Assembly (NCBI GenBank): GCA_910587715.1
Contig: CAJUMV010000002.1
Span: 92,474-156,473, forward strand
Source of the DNA: an uncultured Lachnospiraceae bacterium
Lineage (GTDB): Bacteria; Bacillota; Clostridia; Lachnospirales; Lachnospiraceae
DNA length: 64,000 bases
Direction of reading: 5' to 3'
Shown here: one piece after another, positions 18,352 to 27,363 of the stretch
Layout of the letters: every line of letters begins with the position of its first letter
Numbering within the stretch: position 1 is the stretch's first letter
Notes under the pieces: model-generated
Told to the model about the DNA's origin: nothing
The model's database searches: none
Seen by the model: the letters and a program-made list of their open reading frames with translations, nothing else
Position numbers and translations under genes: made by a program

Positions 18352-19662
18352 TTACCGCCCTATGCTGTAATACTCAATGCCCGCTTCCTTCATCTTCCCC
18401 ACGTCAAAAACGTTTCGCCCGTCATACACAAGTGGAATCCGCATCCTCTCCTTAAAAGTTTCCGGCTGCAGGGAACGAATCTGCTCCCACTCCGTAAACA
18501 CAAAACAGATATTGGCGTCCTTCAGCGCCTCCTCCGGCGTGTCCACATAAGCAATGGATCCCCTGTCAACCTTTCCCTGCGGATAGACCTTGCGGAAATT
18601 ATCCGCCGCCACAGGGTCATATGCCACAATCTGCGCGCCGTTTTCCAAAAGCAGCTTCACATTATCGAGTGAGGGTGCTTCCCGCAAGTCGTCCGTCCCC
18701 GGTTTAAAGGCAAGCCCCAGCACCGCCACCTTCAGCCCCTCAAAGGTAATCATCCGCTTGCATGCCTTCTGATAAAGCCTTGTCTTCTGGAGTGCATTCA
18801 CATCCGCCGCAGCCTCCACGGTCTTCAACTGATAGCCGTACTGCCCCGCCAGATACTTAAGCGCTTTCGTGTCCTTGGGGAAACAGCTTCCGCCGTATCC
18901 GATTCCCGCCTTTAGGAAATTTGCGCCGATTCGCGCGTCGTAGCTCATGCCTTCCGCCACCGCATCGATATCCGCGCCTACCAGTTCGCAAAGATTCGCA
19001 ATATCATTCATATAGGAAATCTTTAACGCCAGAAAATCATTGCAGGCATACTTAATCATCTCCGCGGAGCGTCTGTTCACGGACACAATCGGCAGCCCGA
19101 ACGGCTCATAAATCTTCTTTAAAAGCGTCTCCGCCTCCTTACTCTCCGTACCGATAATAATACGTGCGGCATGTAACGTATCGTGTACCGCGGAGCCCTG
19201 CGCCAGAAACTCCGGATTGGAAGCCACCTCCACCTTCACATCCCGCGTCAGAAAATCGTGGATAAACTGCTCCACTTTATCATTCGTGCCCACGGGTACC
19301 GTGGATTTCACCACCACCAGACAGTCCCGCTCCACCGACTCTGCGATTTGTCTCGACACCGTCGCGATATAATTCAGGTTCGCGGAGCCGTCCGGCTGCT
19401 CAGGCGTTCCCACACCGATAAAAATAGCGTCCTTATCGCGGTAAGCCCCGGCATAATCCGTCGTGTAATGAAGCCGTCCCGCGGCATTGTTTTTCCGCAT
19501 CAGCTCCTCCAGCCCCTCCTCGAAAATGGGGCTGTTTCCGGCTTCCATCATCTCTACTTTCTTTTCGTCCACATCCACACAGGTGACGTCATGCCCCTTC
19601 TCCGCAAAGCACACGCCTGCCACCAGACCTACATACCCGGTTCCCGCTACCGCAATTTTCAT
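18352..19662 (-). CDS. ugd: UDP-glucose 6-dehydrogenase
   Basis: A 436-residue protein of normal family length. It starts with the Rossmann motif KIAVAGTGYVGLV, has the middle block GGSCFPKDTKAL with the catalytic Cys260, and the C-terminal NAD/UDP-sugar domain with AFKPGTDDLREAPS. It oxidises UDP-glucose twice to UDP-glucuronate with NAD. Together with the adjacent epimerase it provides uronic acids, so the polysaccharide made by this operon should be acidic. The ATG at 19662 has only a weak ribosome site, suggesting moderate expression or reinitiation. Confidence 0.97.
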   Translation of the reverse strand: MKIAVAGTGYVGLVAGVCFAEKGHDVTCVDVDEKKVEMMEAGNSPIFEEGLEELMRKNNAAGRLHYTTDYAGAYRDKDAIFIGVGTPEQPDGSANLNYIATVSRQIAESVERDCLVVVKSTVPVGTNDKVEQFIHDFLTRDVKVEVASNPEFLAQGSAVHDTLHAARIIIGTESKEAETLLKKIYEPFGLPIVSVNRRSAEMIKYACNDFLALKISYMNDIANLCELVGADIDAVAEGMSYDARIGANFLKAGIGYGGSCFPKDTKALKYLAGQYGYQLKTVEAAADVNALQKTRLYQKACKRMITFEGLKVAVLGLAFKPGTDDLREAPSLDNVKLLLENGAQIVAYDPVAADNFRKVYPQGKVDRGSIAYVDTPEEALKDANICFVFTEWEQIRSLQPETFKERMRIPLVYDGRNVFDVGKMKEAGIEYYSIGR

Positions 19663-19713
19663 AGTCTCTTACCGTATTCCTTTCGTGTTTTCTTTCCTCT
19701 ATGTCTCACAACG

Positions 19714-20652
19714 TTATAGCTTTTCCCTGCTAAACAGCTTCTTCACCTTCCGCACCGCCCGCTGCCCGAAAGTCGGTCCATGGCAGCGGCGCGCCTTTTC
19801 CTCGTCAAACAGCTCTCTCAAATCAGGCTGCGCCGTCACATAATCCCACCAGAGGCTCCCCAGATTCGTGTCGTAGCGTTTCCACGGCTTGTCCCCCGCA
19901 TAATGGATGATCGCCGGAGACTGCAGCGCCTCCCGTTCCTCTTCCTGCGTGTAGATGCCTTCCGTGACAAACTGTCCGAAATCTTGATCGTTCAAATATG
20001 CCAGCCTGTTATATTTCGGCGGAAGATAGGCGATGGTCCCCTGACAGGTGATATTCAGGATATCCTGGTCCTGATAATAAAACCGTTCCCCCGTCATCTC
20101 ATGCCAGCGCGCATCAAGCCCCCGTTTTCTCACCTCGGCAAGATGCAGAAGCGTAACGCCCGCATTGATATACCCGCCCTTCATCCCCGACAGCAGATGC
20201 CAGTAAGGTCTGTCGCTGTTCCACTCCCATTTGTCGGAGAGGTTCACCGCACCTTTCACAGCCGCAAGTGTTTTCCCCGCAAGCGGCGTTTCCCAAAGCG
20301 GCGCAAGACTTTCCCGGACCAATACATCCGCATCCATATAAAGAATCCGCTCCACCTCCGGCAAAAGCCCCGGCAGAGCCAGCCGCAGATAGGTGCCAGC
20401 GGAAATATCCCTCACCTGATAGGCATTCGCATAAGGGTTTTCCATGCCATGCATCACCAGCGCGGACGCCGGGTCCCTTTTCTTTACAACCCGTTCCATT
20501 GCATCCGCCGCGCATCCCGCCGCAGGCGTACAGACACAGTGAATTTCAAAGCGCTCCCCCGGACCGCGGGCGTCCAGAAGGGAAGCTGCTGCCGCCTGCA
20601 CCTGCGTCACTAAATTTTCATCAAAGCAAAAAACGACCCTCAGTGTTTCCAT
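19714..20652 (-). CDS. Glycosyltransferase family 8
   Basis: A 312-residue protein with the GT8 pattern: N-terminal VVFCFDENL, the metal-binding DxD in ILYMDADVLV (near residue 107), the GYINAGVTLL block, and HYAGDKPWKR near the C-terminus. The final 30 residues are basic (KVKKLFSREKL), fitting membrane association. GT8 enzymes are retaining transferases that typically add galactose, glucose or galacturonate; UDP-galacturonate made by neighbours is a plausible donor. Only nine bases separate it from the small unknown gene upstream, and its ribosome site is weak, so coupling is likely. Confidence 0.93.
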   Translation of the reverse strand: METLRVVFCFDENLVTQVQAAAASLLDARGPGERFEIHCVCTPAAGCAADAMERVVKKRDPASALVMHGMENPYANAYQVRDISAGTYLRLALPGLLPEVERILYMDADVLVRESLAPLWETPLAGKTLAAVKGAVNLSDKWEWNSDRPYWHLLSGMKGGYINAGVTLLHLAEVRKRGLDARWHEMTGERFYYQDQDILNITCQGTIAYLPPKYNRLAYLNDQDFGQFVTEGIYTQEEEREALQSPAIIHYAGDKPWKRYDTNLGSLWWDYVTAQPDLRELFDEEKARRCHGPTFGQRAVRKVKKLFSREKL

Positions 20653-20661
20653 ATCCTTAAA

Positions 20662-20844
20662 TCAATCTTTGATACGGTCAATTTCCGTAAGATTTACGCC
20701 GGACGCCGTCAGTATCACCTTTAAATCGATATATCTTTCCTTCATCGCCCTGTATACTTCAGAATCCTTTTCTGCCAACATCATGTACCGTTGAATCCTC
20801 GAAAACTCCTCTACGGATAATTTCAGCATTTCACCTTCCGTCAT
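20662..20844 (-). CDS. Small 60-residue protein of unknown function
   Basis: The start at 20844 has GAAGG about eight bases upstream; a longer frame to 20898 lacks one. The product is soluble and charged, probably all alpha-helical (LSVEEFSRIQRYMMLAEKDSEVYRAMKERYIDLKV pattern in two helices). I do not recognise a family. It lies between a GT4 and a GT8 gene in the same direction with tight spacing downstream, so it is probably translated. It could be a small scaffold or regulator; no function is claimed. Confidence 0.6.
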   Translation of the reverse strand: MTEGEMLKLSVEEFSRIQRYMMLAEKDSEVYRAMKERYIDLKVILTASGVNLTEIDRIKD

Positions 20845-20928
20845 ATACGCACCTTCTTTCTTTAACTTATGCCCCGTATTACGACATAAGTATATCACAA
20901 CACAAATGCAAAGTCTATCGCATTGACC

Positions 20929-22023
20929 TTACTTCACAAGCGCGAGAAACCGCTCCGCGCAGGATACATTGGAAAGATAATTTCTGTACGCCAGGCAGTT
21001 TTTCACATATCTGTCGTTTTCCGCCACAATCCGCGCAAGCGTCTCCGCCGACCAGCCGTCCTCCACAATCCCCAGCTCTTCCCTTCTGATATAAGCGGCG
21101 TTATAAGGCACAGAAGTCGTCACCACCGGCGTCCCCACCGCAATGCTTTCCACAATGGACACCATATTGTTATCCTTCTTTGTGGAGACGAGAAGCGCCT
21201 TGCACGCCGCAACGATGGGCAGCAGCTCTTCATGGGACAGCCTGCCGTGAAAAATCACCCGCTCCTCAATCCCTGCCTTTTTCACAAGCTGTCTGAGGGC
21301 TGTTTCCTCCTCCCCCGCGCCAATGATGTGCAGACTGTATGACTCCTGTCCCGTTTTCACAAACTGCGCAAAGGCTTCTATCGTATGGGAAATCCGTTTG
21401 CGAGGAATGAGCTGTGACACCACCGCAAAAGAGTTGTCCCGCTCTTTTCTCTCAGAAACCGGAAATTTTTCCAAATCTACGCCGTGGTCAATCGTCTCCG
21501 TCTCCACCCGCGGCATAAACTGCCGGATAAAGGCGCCCGCCTGCGCAGACCGGGGCACCACCCGCGCGCGCCGCATCAAAAACCGCGCCACAAACCGATA
21601 CCAGAACTTCGCGGGAATTTTGTGCAGCATGTTATTGTACGCCGCCAGCTCATGCCAGATAAGCGTCTTTTTCGGGGCAACCCTTGCCGCCGTGTAGGAC
21701 CATGTGGCAAAAACTTCACTTGTGACAATTATGTCATATTCTTTATGCTTTCTTAGATAGCTCCGGATACCCGGCATATAAGGAAAACACCGCGGCATGA
21801 ATAATTTACGGCAGACCGTAGGAAACCAGAGCACTGGAAAATCATACCGCTCCCCCCGAACTGGTCTGTAATCCTCCGCGGCAATCAGCGTCACCTCATG
21901 TCCGGCACGCAAAAACCCCAGACACATCGTGTAAATCATCGTGTCCTTGATGGAATCCACCCGGGGAATTTCGTTCGTTTCCGCGGTATAAAGTATCGGA
22001 TTGATTATCAGCACCTTACTCAT
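20929..22023 (-). CDS. Glycosyltransferase family 4
   Basis: A 364-residue GT-B protein. The C-terminal donor domain is clear: SQLIPRKRISHTIEAF, GAGEEETALRQLV, the FHGRLSHEELLPIVAACKALLVST stretch and the nucleotide-binding MVSIVESIAVGTPVVTT acidic motif. The N-terminal acceptor domain has IDHGVDLEKF at the domain hinge. The start ATG at 22023 has GGAGAG seven bases upstream, and only two bases separate it from the upstream GT4 stop. It builds the cytoplasmic repeat unit of the acidic glycan; donor and linkage are unknown. Confidence 0.94.
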   Translation of the reverse strand: MSKVLIINPILYTAETNEIPRVDSIKDTMIYTMCLGFLRAGHEVTLIAAEDYRPVRGERYDFPVLWFPTVCRKLFMPRCFPYMPGIRSYLRKHKEYDIIVTSEVFATWSYTAARVAPKKTLIWHELAAYNNMLHKIPAKFWYRFVARFLMRRARVVPRSAQAGAFIRQFMPRVETETIDHGVDLEKFPVSERKERDNSFAVVSQLIPRKRISHTIEAFAQFVKTGQESYSLHIIGAGEEETALRQLVKKAGIEERVIFHGRLSHEELLPIVAACKALLVSTKKDNNMVSIVESIAVGTPVVTTSVPYNAAYIRREELGIVEDGWSAETLARIVAENDRYVKNCLAYRNYLSNVSCAERFLALVK

Positions 22024-22025
22024 CG

Positions 22026-23117
22026 TTATCTCTCCGTTCCTGCTTCCCCCGGAGCCAACGCGCCCTTATTTCTGCCTGCCAAAGCAAGAAACCGCTCCGC
22101 AATCTTCGCTGTCGCCAGCTCCTCTCTCAGCTTCACCGCTTCCCTGCCAAACCTTTCCCCGAGCGCCGGCTCGTCCGCCAGCCGTCCCATGGCATACGCC
22201 AGCGCGGACACATCCCCCACCGGCACGAGAAGCCCGTTTTCGCCATCCCTGATGTACATGCGGGAACCGCCGATGGGACAATCCGTCGCAATCACGGGAA
22301 GCCCCAGCGCCATCGCTTCCAGCATAGAATTAGAAATCCCCTCATAATCCGAGGAAAGCACGAACATGGACGCCGTCCTGATATCGGCGGGAACTTTTGT
22401 AGAAAAGCCTTTAAATATGACACTTCTGTCAATTCCAAGTTCTGCCGCCAGCGCCTTAAGCTCCGCCTCCAGCTCCCCCTGCCCGTAAAGCTCCAGCACA
22501 TAGTTTTCGCGAGCTTTCGAAAAAGCGGCAAAAGCCCGCAGCAGCAGCTTATGGTTTTTCTGGGCGTTCAGCCGCCCCACCGCTACAATCCGCTTCTCCC
22601 GTTCCCCCGCATAAGGCTCTTCACGCAGCTCTAGCGGATTGGGAATCACCACACTCTTTTTGCGGATTCCCGCCGGAAAACTTTTCACCGCATCCGCCGT
22701 CTGACAGACCACCACATCCGCCCGTCGATAACACAAGTCCCGAATCCGCCTGTGCTCATAGCGGGTAGGGTCGTTGCGTTCGGAAACGAGGAAAAAATGT
22801 CTCTGCCCCAACGCCGCCACCGCGGAAAATACGGCGCCCATCGCGCTGAAAGCCCATATCTGACAATTTTTATTTTCCCGATAAAACCGCCGCATCCTGC
22901 GCAGTCTCCCAAGCCTTTCCGAAAAGCTGCCGCCGGAAGGAGCGCCCACGCTCACCACCTCAATCCGGGAATCGAGCAGATACGCCCTCTCATTCCCCGC
23001 AAAAAGAAGAATGGCAGTCGGAATCCCCCGCCTGCTGTATTCATTTGCCAGAAGCGCCACAACCCGTTCCGTGCCGCCTCCCGGCATATCGGGTATGACA
23101 AATACAATCTTTTCCAA
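22026..23117 (-). CDS. Glycosyltransferase family 4, first gene of the operon
   Basis: The start is TTG at 23115-23117, fixed by GGAGGG six bases upstream; no ATG fits. The 363-residue GT-B protein begins KIVFVIPDMPGGGTERVVALLANE, typical of GT4, and has VAVGRLNAQKNHKLLLRAF and the donor motif SSDYEGISNSMLEAMALGLPVIATD. It heads a leftward operon (two GT4, small protein, GT8, ugd, epimerase, GT2, ChbG-like) and faces a divergent GT2 49 bases away. The two divergent -10 elements share the sequence GTTATACT. Confidence 0.94.
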   Translation of the reverse strand: MEKIVFVIPDMPGGGTERVVALLANEYSRRGIPTAILLFAGNERAYLLDSRIEVVSVGAPSGGSFSERLGRLRRMRRFYRENKNCQIWAFSAMGAVFSAVAALGQRHFFLVSERNDPTRYEHRRIRDLCYRRADVVVCQTADAVKSFPAGIRKKSVVIPNPLELREEPYAGEREKRIVAVGRLNAQKNHKLLLRAFAAFSKARENYVLELYGQGELEAELKALAAELGIDRSVIFKGFSTKVPADIRTASMFVLSSDYEGISNSMLEAMALGLPVIATDCPIGGSRMYIRDGENGLLVPVGDVSALAYAMGRLADEPALGERFGREAVKLREELATAKIAERFLALAGRNKGALAPGEAGTER

Positions 23118-23135
23118 CCCCAGCCCTCCGTTTTA

Positions 23136-23144
23136 TGTTATACT
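23136..23144 (+). promoter_or_regulatory. Extended -10 of the divergent GT2 gene
   Basis: TGtTATACT, 22 bases before the GT2 start; no good -35. The reverse complement offers TATAAC for the leftward GT4 operon, so the two promoters would overlap. Confidence 0.4.
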
Positions 23145-23166
23145 GCATTTGAGAGGAGTACACATC

Positions 23167-24174
23167 ATGCCGTTTTTAAGTATCATTGTCCCTGTATATA
23201 ATGTAAAACCCTATCTCGCAGAATGTCTGGACAGTATTCTCGCCCAAACCTTCACGGACTTCGAGATTCTGCTCGTAGACGACGGTTCCACCGACGGCTC
23301 GTCCGCAATCTGTGACGAATACGTCTGCAGGGATTCCCGCATCCGCTGCTTCCATAAAGAAAACGGCGGTCATATGTCAGCCCGACAGGAAGGCTTCCGA
23401 CAGGCTCACGGCGAATATATTTCCTTTGTGGACAGCGACGACTGGGTGGCTCCTGTCATGTACGAGAAAATGAGCGGCGCCGCCAAAGAAACTGACGCAG
23501 ATGTCATATGCTGCAACTATACCGCCGTTTCCCCGGATAAAAAAATCGAGCGGCGGGATTTCTGTGCGCCTGGTCTTTACGACAAAACACGGCTTACCGA
23601 AGAAATTTATCCGCAGATGCTCCTCTCCGGCAGCTTTTTTCATTTTGGCGTCTCCCCCAGCCTCTGCAATAAGCTCTTTCGCAAAGACCTGCTGGGAAAC
23701 CATATTTTCCATGTTCCGCTCTCCATCAAGCTGGGAGAGGACGGACTGGTCACCTATCCCTGTCTTTTAGATGCCGGTTCCGTCTGTTTTCTGTCGGACT
23801 CCCTCTATTATTATAGAAGCAACGGCAGTTCTCTCACGCACACGATGGAGTACGGGCGTCTTGCGGAAAACCGCCTGCTTTTTGACAGCTATGACAAGCT
23901 GGTGGACCTTGCCGCGCATCCCTGCATGGAAAAACAGCTCCTCTATTACTATGCCTATCAGTGTCTCCTGACCTTCCCGCCCGTATTCCGCGCAAAAACG
24001 GAAGAAAACCAAAATTTCCGCAAGGACTTTATCGCACAGTGCCATTATCCTCTCATCCAACGCGCTTTCCGCGGCATAAAGCTCGGCGACATTTCCGGAC
24101 TCCACAACAAAGCCTATGCCCTCTGCATCCGCCATGGACTGTACAGGCTGTTCCGGCTTCTTGTCCGCCATTAA
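23167..24174 (+). CDS. GT2-family glycosyltransferase
   Basis: The start at 23167 follows GAGAGGAG by about eight bases; upstream in-frame codons overlap the divergent GT4. The 335-residue product has the canonical GT2 N-terminal domain: LSIIVPVYNVKPYLAEC, LLVDDGSTDGSSAICDEY, and the metal-binding FVDSDDW (near residue 90). The last third resembles capsule transferases that lack membrane helices. It is a close relative of the GT2 at 56904-57896, which starts the right-hand invertible-promoter operon. It stands alone on the plus strand, ending 38 bases before a convergent membrane glycosyltransferase gene. Confidence 0.94.
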   Translation: MPFLSIIVPVYNVKPYLAECLDSILAQTFTDFEILLVDDGSTDGSSAICDEYVCRDSRIRCFHKENGGHMSARQEGFRQAHGEYISFVDSDDWVAPVMYEKMSGAAKETDADVICCNYTAVSPDKKIERRDFCAPGLYDKTRLTEEIYPQMLLSGSFFHFGVSPSLCNKLFRKDLLGNHIFHVPLSIKLGEDGLVTYPCLLDAGSVCFLSDSLYYYRSNGSSLTHTMEYGRLAENRLLFDSYDKLVDLAAHPCMEKQLLYYYAYQCLLTFPPVFRAKTEENQNFRKDFIAQCHYPLIQRAFRGIKLGDISGLHNKAYALCIRHGLYRLFRLLVRH

Positions 24175-24212
24175 AGCACTGCCTGTCCACGTTTTTTCCC
24201 ATGCTCTCCTGC

Positions 24213-26114
24213 TCAGTACCTTTTCTCCTGATCCCCCGTCTGATAGAACTGCGCGCTCGCATCGATTCCCTGCAGGTCATCGTTCAGCGCCAGCGTGCGG
24301 TGGAAAAGATTCGTCCGTGTAAACGCAAGTACCAACAGGCAGAATACGACAACCACCGCCGCTGTCAAAACCCTGCCGATTACCACGCTGCGGCCCATCT
24401 GCCCGGACGCTTCCTCCGTTTTTCCTGCGCTTTCGCGCCCAGCTCTGCGAAGCCTTTCCACTCCTCTTTCCAGAAACGCCGCCCACTCCGCCATCCCGCA
24501 GACCGCATAGGGAATCAACAGTACAAAATACGGTATCGTATAAGAGGCGCTGGATTCCCAAAACATATGAAACAGGTAGCCGCCCAAAAAAACCACCGCT
24601 CCCATCAGCTCATATAAACTGCCCTTTTTCCATCGCAAAAAAAGATAAAGCAGCATTCCGAGAAAAATCAATGTCTGCATATAGTTAAGCAGAATCGAAA
24701 GCCGCACGCTGCCCCTGCCCTCAATCACGCTTTTCAGCCATCCCGGCATTCCTACACCGCCTTTCCTTCCCCGGGTACGGTCAAGGCAGATAAACGTAGG
24801 ATCGTTCCACTGAAAAGCCGTCTTACGCGCCAAAAAAGGAATCCCCTCATCCACAGGATATTCTAACATTCTAGTCACAATTTTCCGAAGCTCCTCCGCG
24901 GATGCCTGCGTAATCAGCTCTGTATCATAATGGTATTCCGTAAACACATTGCCGATATAACCATTGTAGCCCCCCGGACCTAACGGCGCTTCCTGCATCC
25001 CCATCACCACCCAGGAAAGCATCACTTCTCCCTCCGGCAAGTCACGTCCCGCAATCCGCTCCACAACGGCATTGGAAGCCTGTGTACAAATCCCCACGCC
25101 AAGCCCCATACACACAATGAAAAGAAGGGAAACCGCGCCTTCCTTCCACTTCTTTTCCCCAGAAAGAAACCAGAGAGAAATGGCGTCATAGACCAGAAAA
25201 CAAGCTATGGCAATCAGATAAATCAGGCAGTTCATCTTTATGACCGTGGCAAATCCCATACAGAGAGAAGCCGCCGCAATATAACGGTAACGTCTCTTTG
25301 CCAGATACTGCTGCGCAAAATAAACCGCCCCCAGAGACAACGCCATGCCCGGCAGAATGCCGTACAGATATGTCACATAAAAGGATAACGGCACCCAGAT
25401 TAAAAGTCCCAGATACACTGTCGTCTGCAGACCCTTTCCCTTCTTTTCAAACCCTTGCGTGCCTTCTTTCGCAGATACCCCGAAAAGTCCCGAAAGTTTC
25501 GTAAGCAGTCCGTAAATCACCGCCAGGTACGCCACATTCACAAGCTGGAGCGCCACATAATTGCCCTCTCCAAAAAGAAAGCTCAAAAGATAGAAATACA
25601 AAACAATCCCCGACTGAAACGGATAACAGAACAGATAGGCTCCCTCCTCAAAAGAAGAAAAATCGCCCTGTCTCCACTGCATGACAATTTCATACACCTT
25701 TGCCGGGTCGGAACCCGGATAAAGCTGCGTCATCCCCACATAAGAAGCTGCCAGAATCACAGTCAGAAGCGTCATGCCCCAAAATACCGCATTCCCCCAA
25801 AGCAGCCCCGCTTCTTTTGATCCATGCAAATCTTCCTGACCATTTTTCCGTTCACTGAAGCTCCGCCACAGCTTTCGTCCCAAAAGCAGCGCCGCCGTCA
25901 GCACTACAAATACCAGCAGATGACGCAGCGGACTATCCGCGATATTCAGAGTTCTCTCCTGATGCGTTCCATCCTCCAGAATCAGTCTGCCCACAAAACT
26001 TGTACTAAATATACTGTGCAGAAACAGAAGAAACACCGCCCCCGCAAGCAGCAGCCGAATCGTGCCGTTGACGATTCGGGAAAATATATGTTCTTGCTCC
26101 ATATGATTCATCAT
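24213..26114 (-). CDS. Polytopic GT-C/GT39-like membrane glycosyltransferase
   Basis: A 633-residue protein with about eleven hydrophobic helices and a first large outer loop carrying LYPGSDPAKVYEIVMQW, with an acidic residue in the place where GT39/ArnT-type enzymes bind the lipid-linked donor. A C-terminal outside segment of about 50 residues follows the last helix. Such proteins transfer sugars from polyprenyl-phosphate donors outside the membrane. The exact family is uncertain. The gene ends convergently with the GT2 gene and begins 38 bases from the end of the AT-rich RNA-ligase operon, marking the boundary between glycan genes and an accessory island. Confidence 0.8.
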   Translation of the reverse strand: MMNHMEQEHIFSRIVNGTIRLLLAGAVFLLFLHSIFSTSFVGRLILEDGTHQERTLNIADSPLRHLLVFVVLTAALLLGRKLWRSFSERKNGQEDLHGSKEAGLLWGNAVFWGMTLLTVILAASYVGMTQLYPGSDPAKVYEIVMQWRQGDFSSFEEGAYLFCYPFQSGIVLYFYLLSFLFGEGNYVALQLVNVAYLAVIYGLLTKLSGLFGVSAKEGTQGFEKKGKGLQTTVYLGLLIWVPLSFYVTYLYGILPGMALSLGAVYFAQQYLAKRRYRYIAAASLCMGFATVIKMNCLIYLIAIACFLVYDAISLWFLSGEKKWKEGAVSLLFIVCMGLGVGICTQASNAVVERIAGRDLPEGEVMLSWVVMGMQEAPLGPGGYNGYIGNVFTEYHYDTELITQASAEELRKIVTRMLEYPVDEGIPFLARKTAFQWNDPTFICLDRTRGRKGGVGMPGWLKSVIEGRGSVRLSILLNYMQTLIFLGMLLYLFLRWKKGSLYELMGAVVFLGGYLFHMFWESSASYTIPYFVLLIPYAVCGMAEWAAFLERGVERLRRAGRESAGKTEEASGQMGRSVVIGRVLTAAVVVVFCLLVLAFTRTNLFHRTLALNDDLQGIDASAQFYQTGDQEKRY

Positions 26115-26152
26115 ATTTCCGCATCCTTGTCCTTCGTTTTAACCTTTATATA

Positions 26153-26851
26153 TTATAAAATATTTTCCGAAGAAGAGAAAACGTTCAGACAATTAATTTG
26201 CATGGATTTCTTGCTCCAATGCTCTTCCATACTCTGTCTGAAATCATTTCGTACCAGTTTCGCCCTTCTTTTTAACCACTCACCATCATCCCAGCGAACA
26301 TATATCCCTTCACACATGTTATCGCCATAGTATGACTGACCAAAAAAGGAAAACAATTCCTTTAACGTATATTTTCCCTTCGCCCATTGATGAATAACTG
26401 TAATTCCCATGACGTTGCACATCTCGTTTCTACGTTCTACAGAAAGAAAATGTCCATTTTCTTTGTCGTATAAATCAAAACCAATAAAATAATCTGGCAA
26501 CTTATTATAATGTATCGAATGTGTCGCATAACACCATTCCCCGAATAAAATATACTTATCCAAGATGGTATTAAATAAAGAATCTTGTCTCCTATCAATC
26601 CAGACTTTTAACTTTTCCCATTGCCCTTCCCATGGCGGCAACAGCCAATCTCCTCTGTTTTGCAAACATATATCCCCATTGTCATTAAATGAAATACCCA
26701 AATTTGCTCCATCAACTTTTTCTTCAATTATAAGCTCATGTCTCAGCATCTCAGCAATATCTTCATCAGACATTACCTTATCTTTTCTTGTTCGTTCATT
26801 TTCGGGCAAAACAATATGTTTTGTAGATGGAAATTTAAAATATTCTTTCAT
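26153..26851 (-). CDS. ATP-dependent RNA ligase-like protein (Rnl2 type, short)
   Basis: A 232-residue nucleotidyltransferase. All core motifs are visible in order: motif I K45-VDG (EEKVDGANL), motif III ILFGEWCYA (about 101-109), motif IIIa FIGFDLYD (about 122-129), motif IV CEGIYVRW (about 180-187) and motif V RRAKLVR (about 195-201). K45 should carry AMP. At 232 residues it lacks the C-terminal domain of phage Rnl2-like ligases, suggesting a minimal RNA end-joining or adenylylating enzyme. Its ATG overlaps the PIN gene stop by four bases (ATGA), so the three genes ATPase-PIN-ligase are coupled. Strongly AT-rich relative to flanks. Inferred role: sealing or marking RNA cut by the PIN partner, possibly in phage defence. 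Confidence 0.85.
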   Translation of the reverse strand: MKEYFKFPSTKHIVLPENERTRKDKVMSDEDIAEMLRHELIIEEKVDGANLGISFNDNGDICLQNRGDWLLPPWEGQWEKLKVWIDRRQDSLFNTILDKYILFGEWCYATHSIHYNKLPDYFIGFDLYDKENGHFLSVERRNEMCNVMGITVIHQWAKGKYTLKELFSFFGQSYYGDNMCEGIYVRWDDGEWLKRRAKLVRNDFRQSMEEHWSKKSMQINCLNVFSSSENIL

Positions 26852-27363
26852 ACCCCTATTTTCTGCATATACTTTTCTTTTATGTAATCTTCATCAATAA
26901 AACAAATACCTATTTCATACCCCTCTAATTCATCCTTAATCCCCCACCATTTCGAATCGCTTGCTTCCACAATCGGCGGCTTTTCACAATGATTATATGC
27001 CAATGCAATATATTTCCTGTCAGGCGGATCAAATTCCTTTAGTTTTTTTGAATCAGGATAACTCTCAAACTCGTTTTCACTTAGCTCTCTTAAGCTAAGA
27101 AAATCTTCCGCATTTTTAGGCATATGTTGATGAACCCATTTACAAAATTCAGTTGCCATATTAGGATCTCTATTCCGTTCAAACGCGCGTCTGTACTCCT
27201 TAATAACTCTTCCCTCTGCATCTAGGACAATACTCGCATCCGGATTGTTCATAAAATTTTGCAAAAATCTGACACATTTTTGGGCACATTTTAACTGCTC
27301 TACAGGTATTTTTGAAACATCCGTTAATAAAATAACATTTGCATCTACAATATATTTACTCAT
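26848..27363 (-). CDS. PIN-domain ribonuclease-like protein
   Basis: A 171-residue protein with the PIN acidic constellation: D7 in YIVDANV, E56 in VIKEYRR, D112/D115 in FDPPDRKYIALAY and D136 in EASDSKWW. PIN domains are metal-dependent RNases, often toxins. The central loop about residues 60-105 is longer than in short VapC toxins. It overlaps the ATPase stop by eight bases and the RNA ligase start by four, so all three are one transcriptional and translational unit. No VapB-like antitoxin is present; control may come from the ATPase. Confidence 0.82.
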   Translation of the reverse strand: MSKYIVDANVILLTDVSKIPVEQLKCAQKCVRFLQNFMNNPDASIVLDAEGRVIKEYRRAFERNRDPNMATEFCKWVHQHMPKNAEDFLSLRELSENEFESYPDSKKLKEFDPPDRKYIALAYNHCEKPPIVEASDSKWWGIKDELEGYEIGICFIDEDYIKEKYMQKIGV

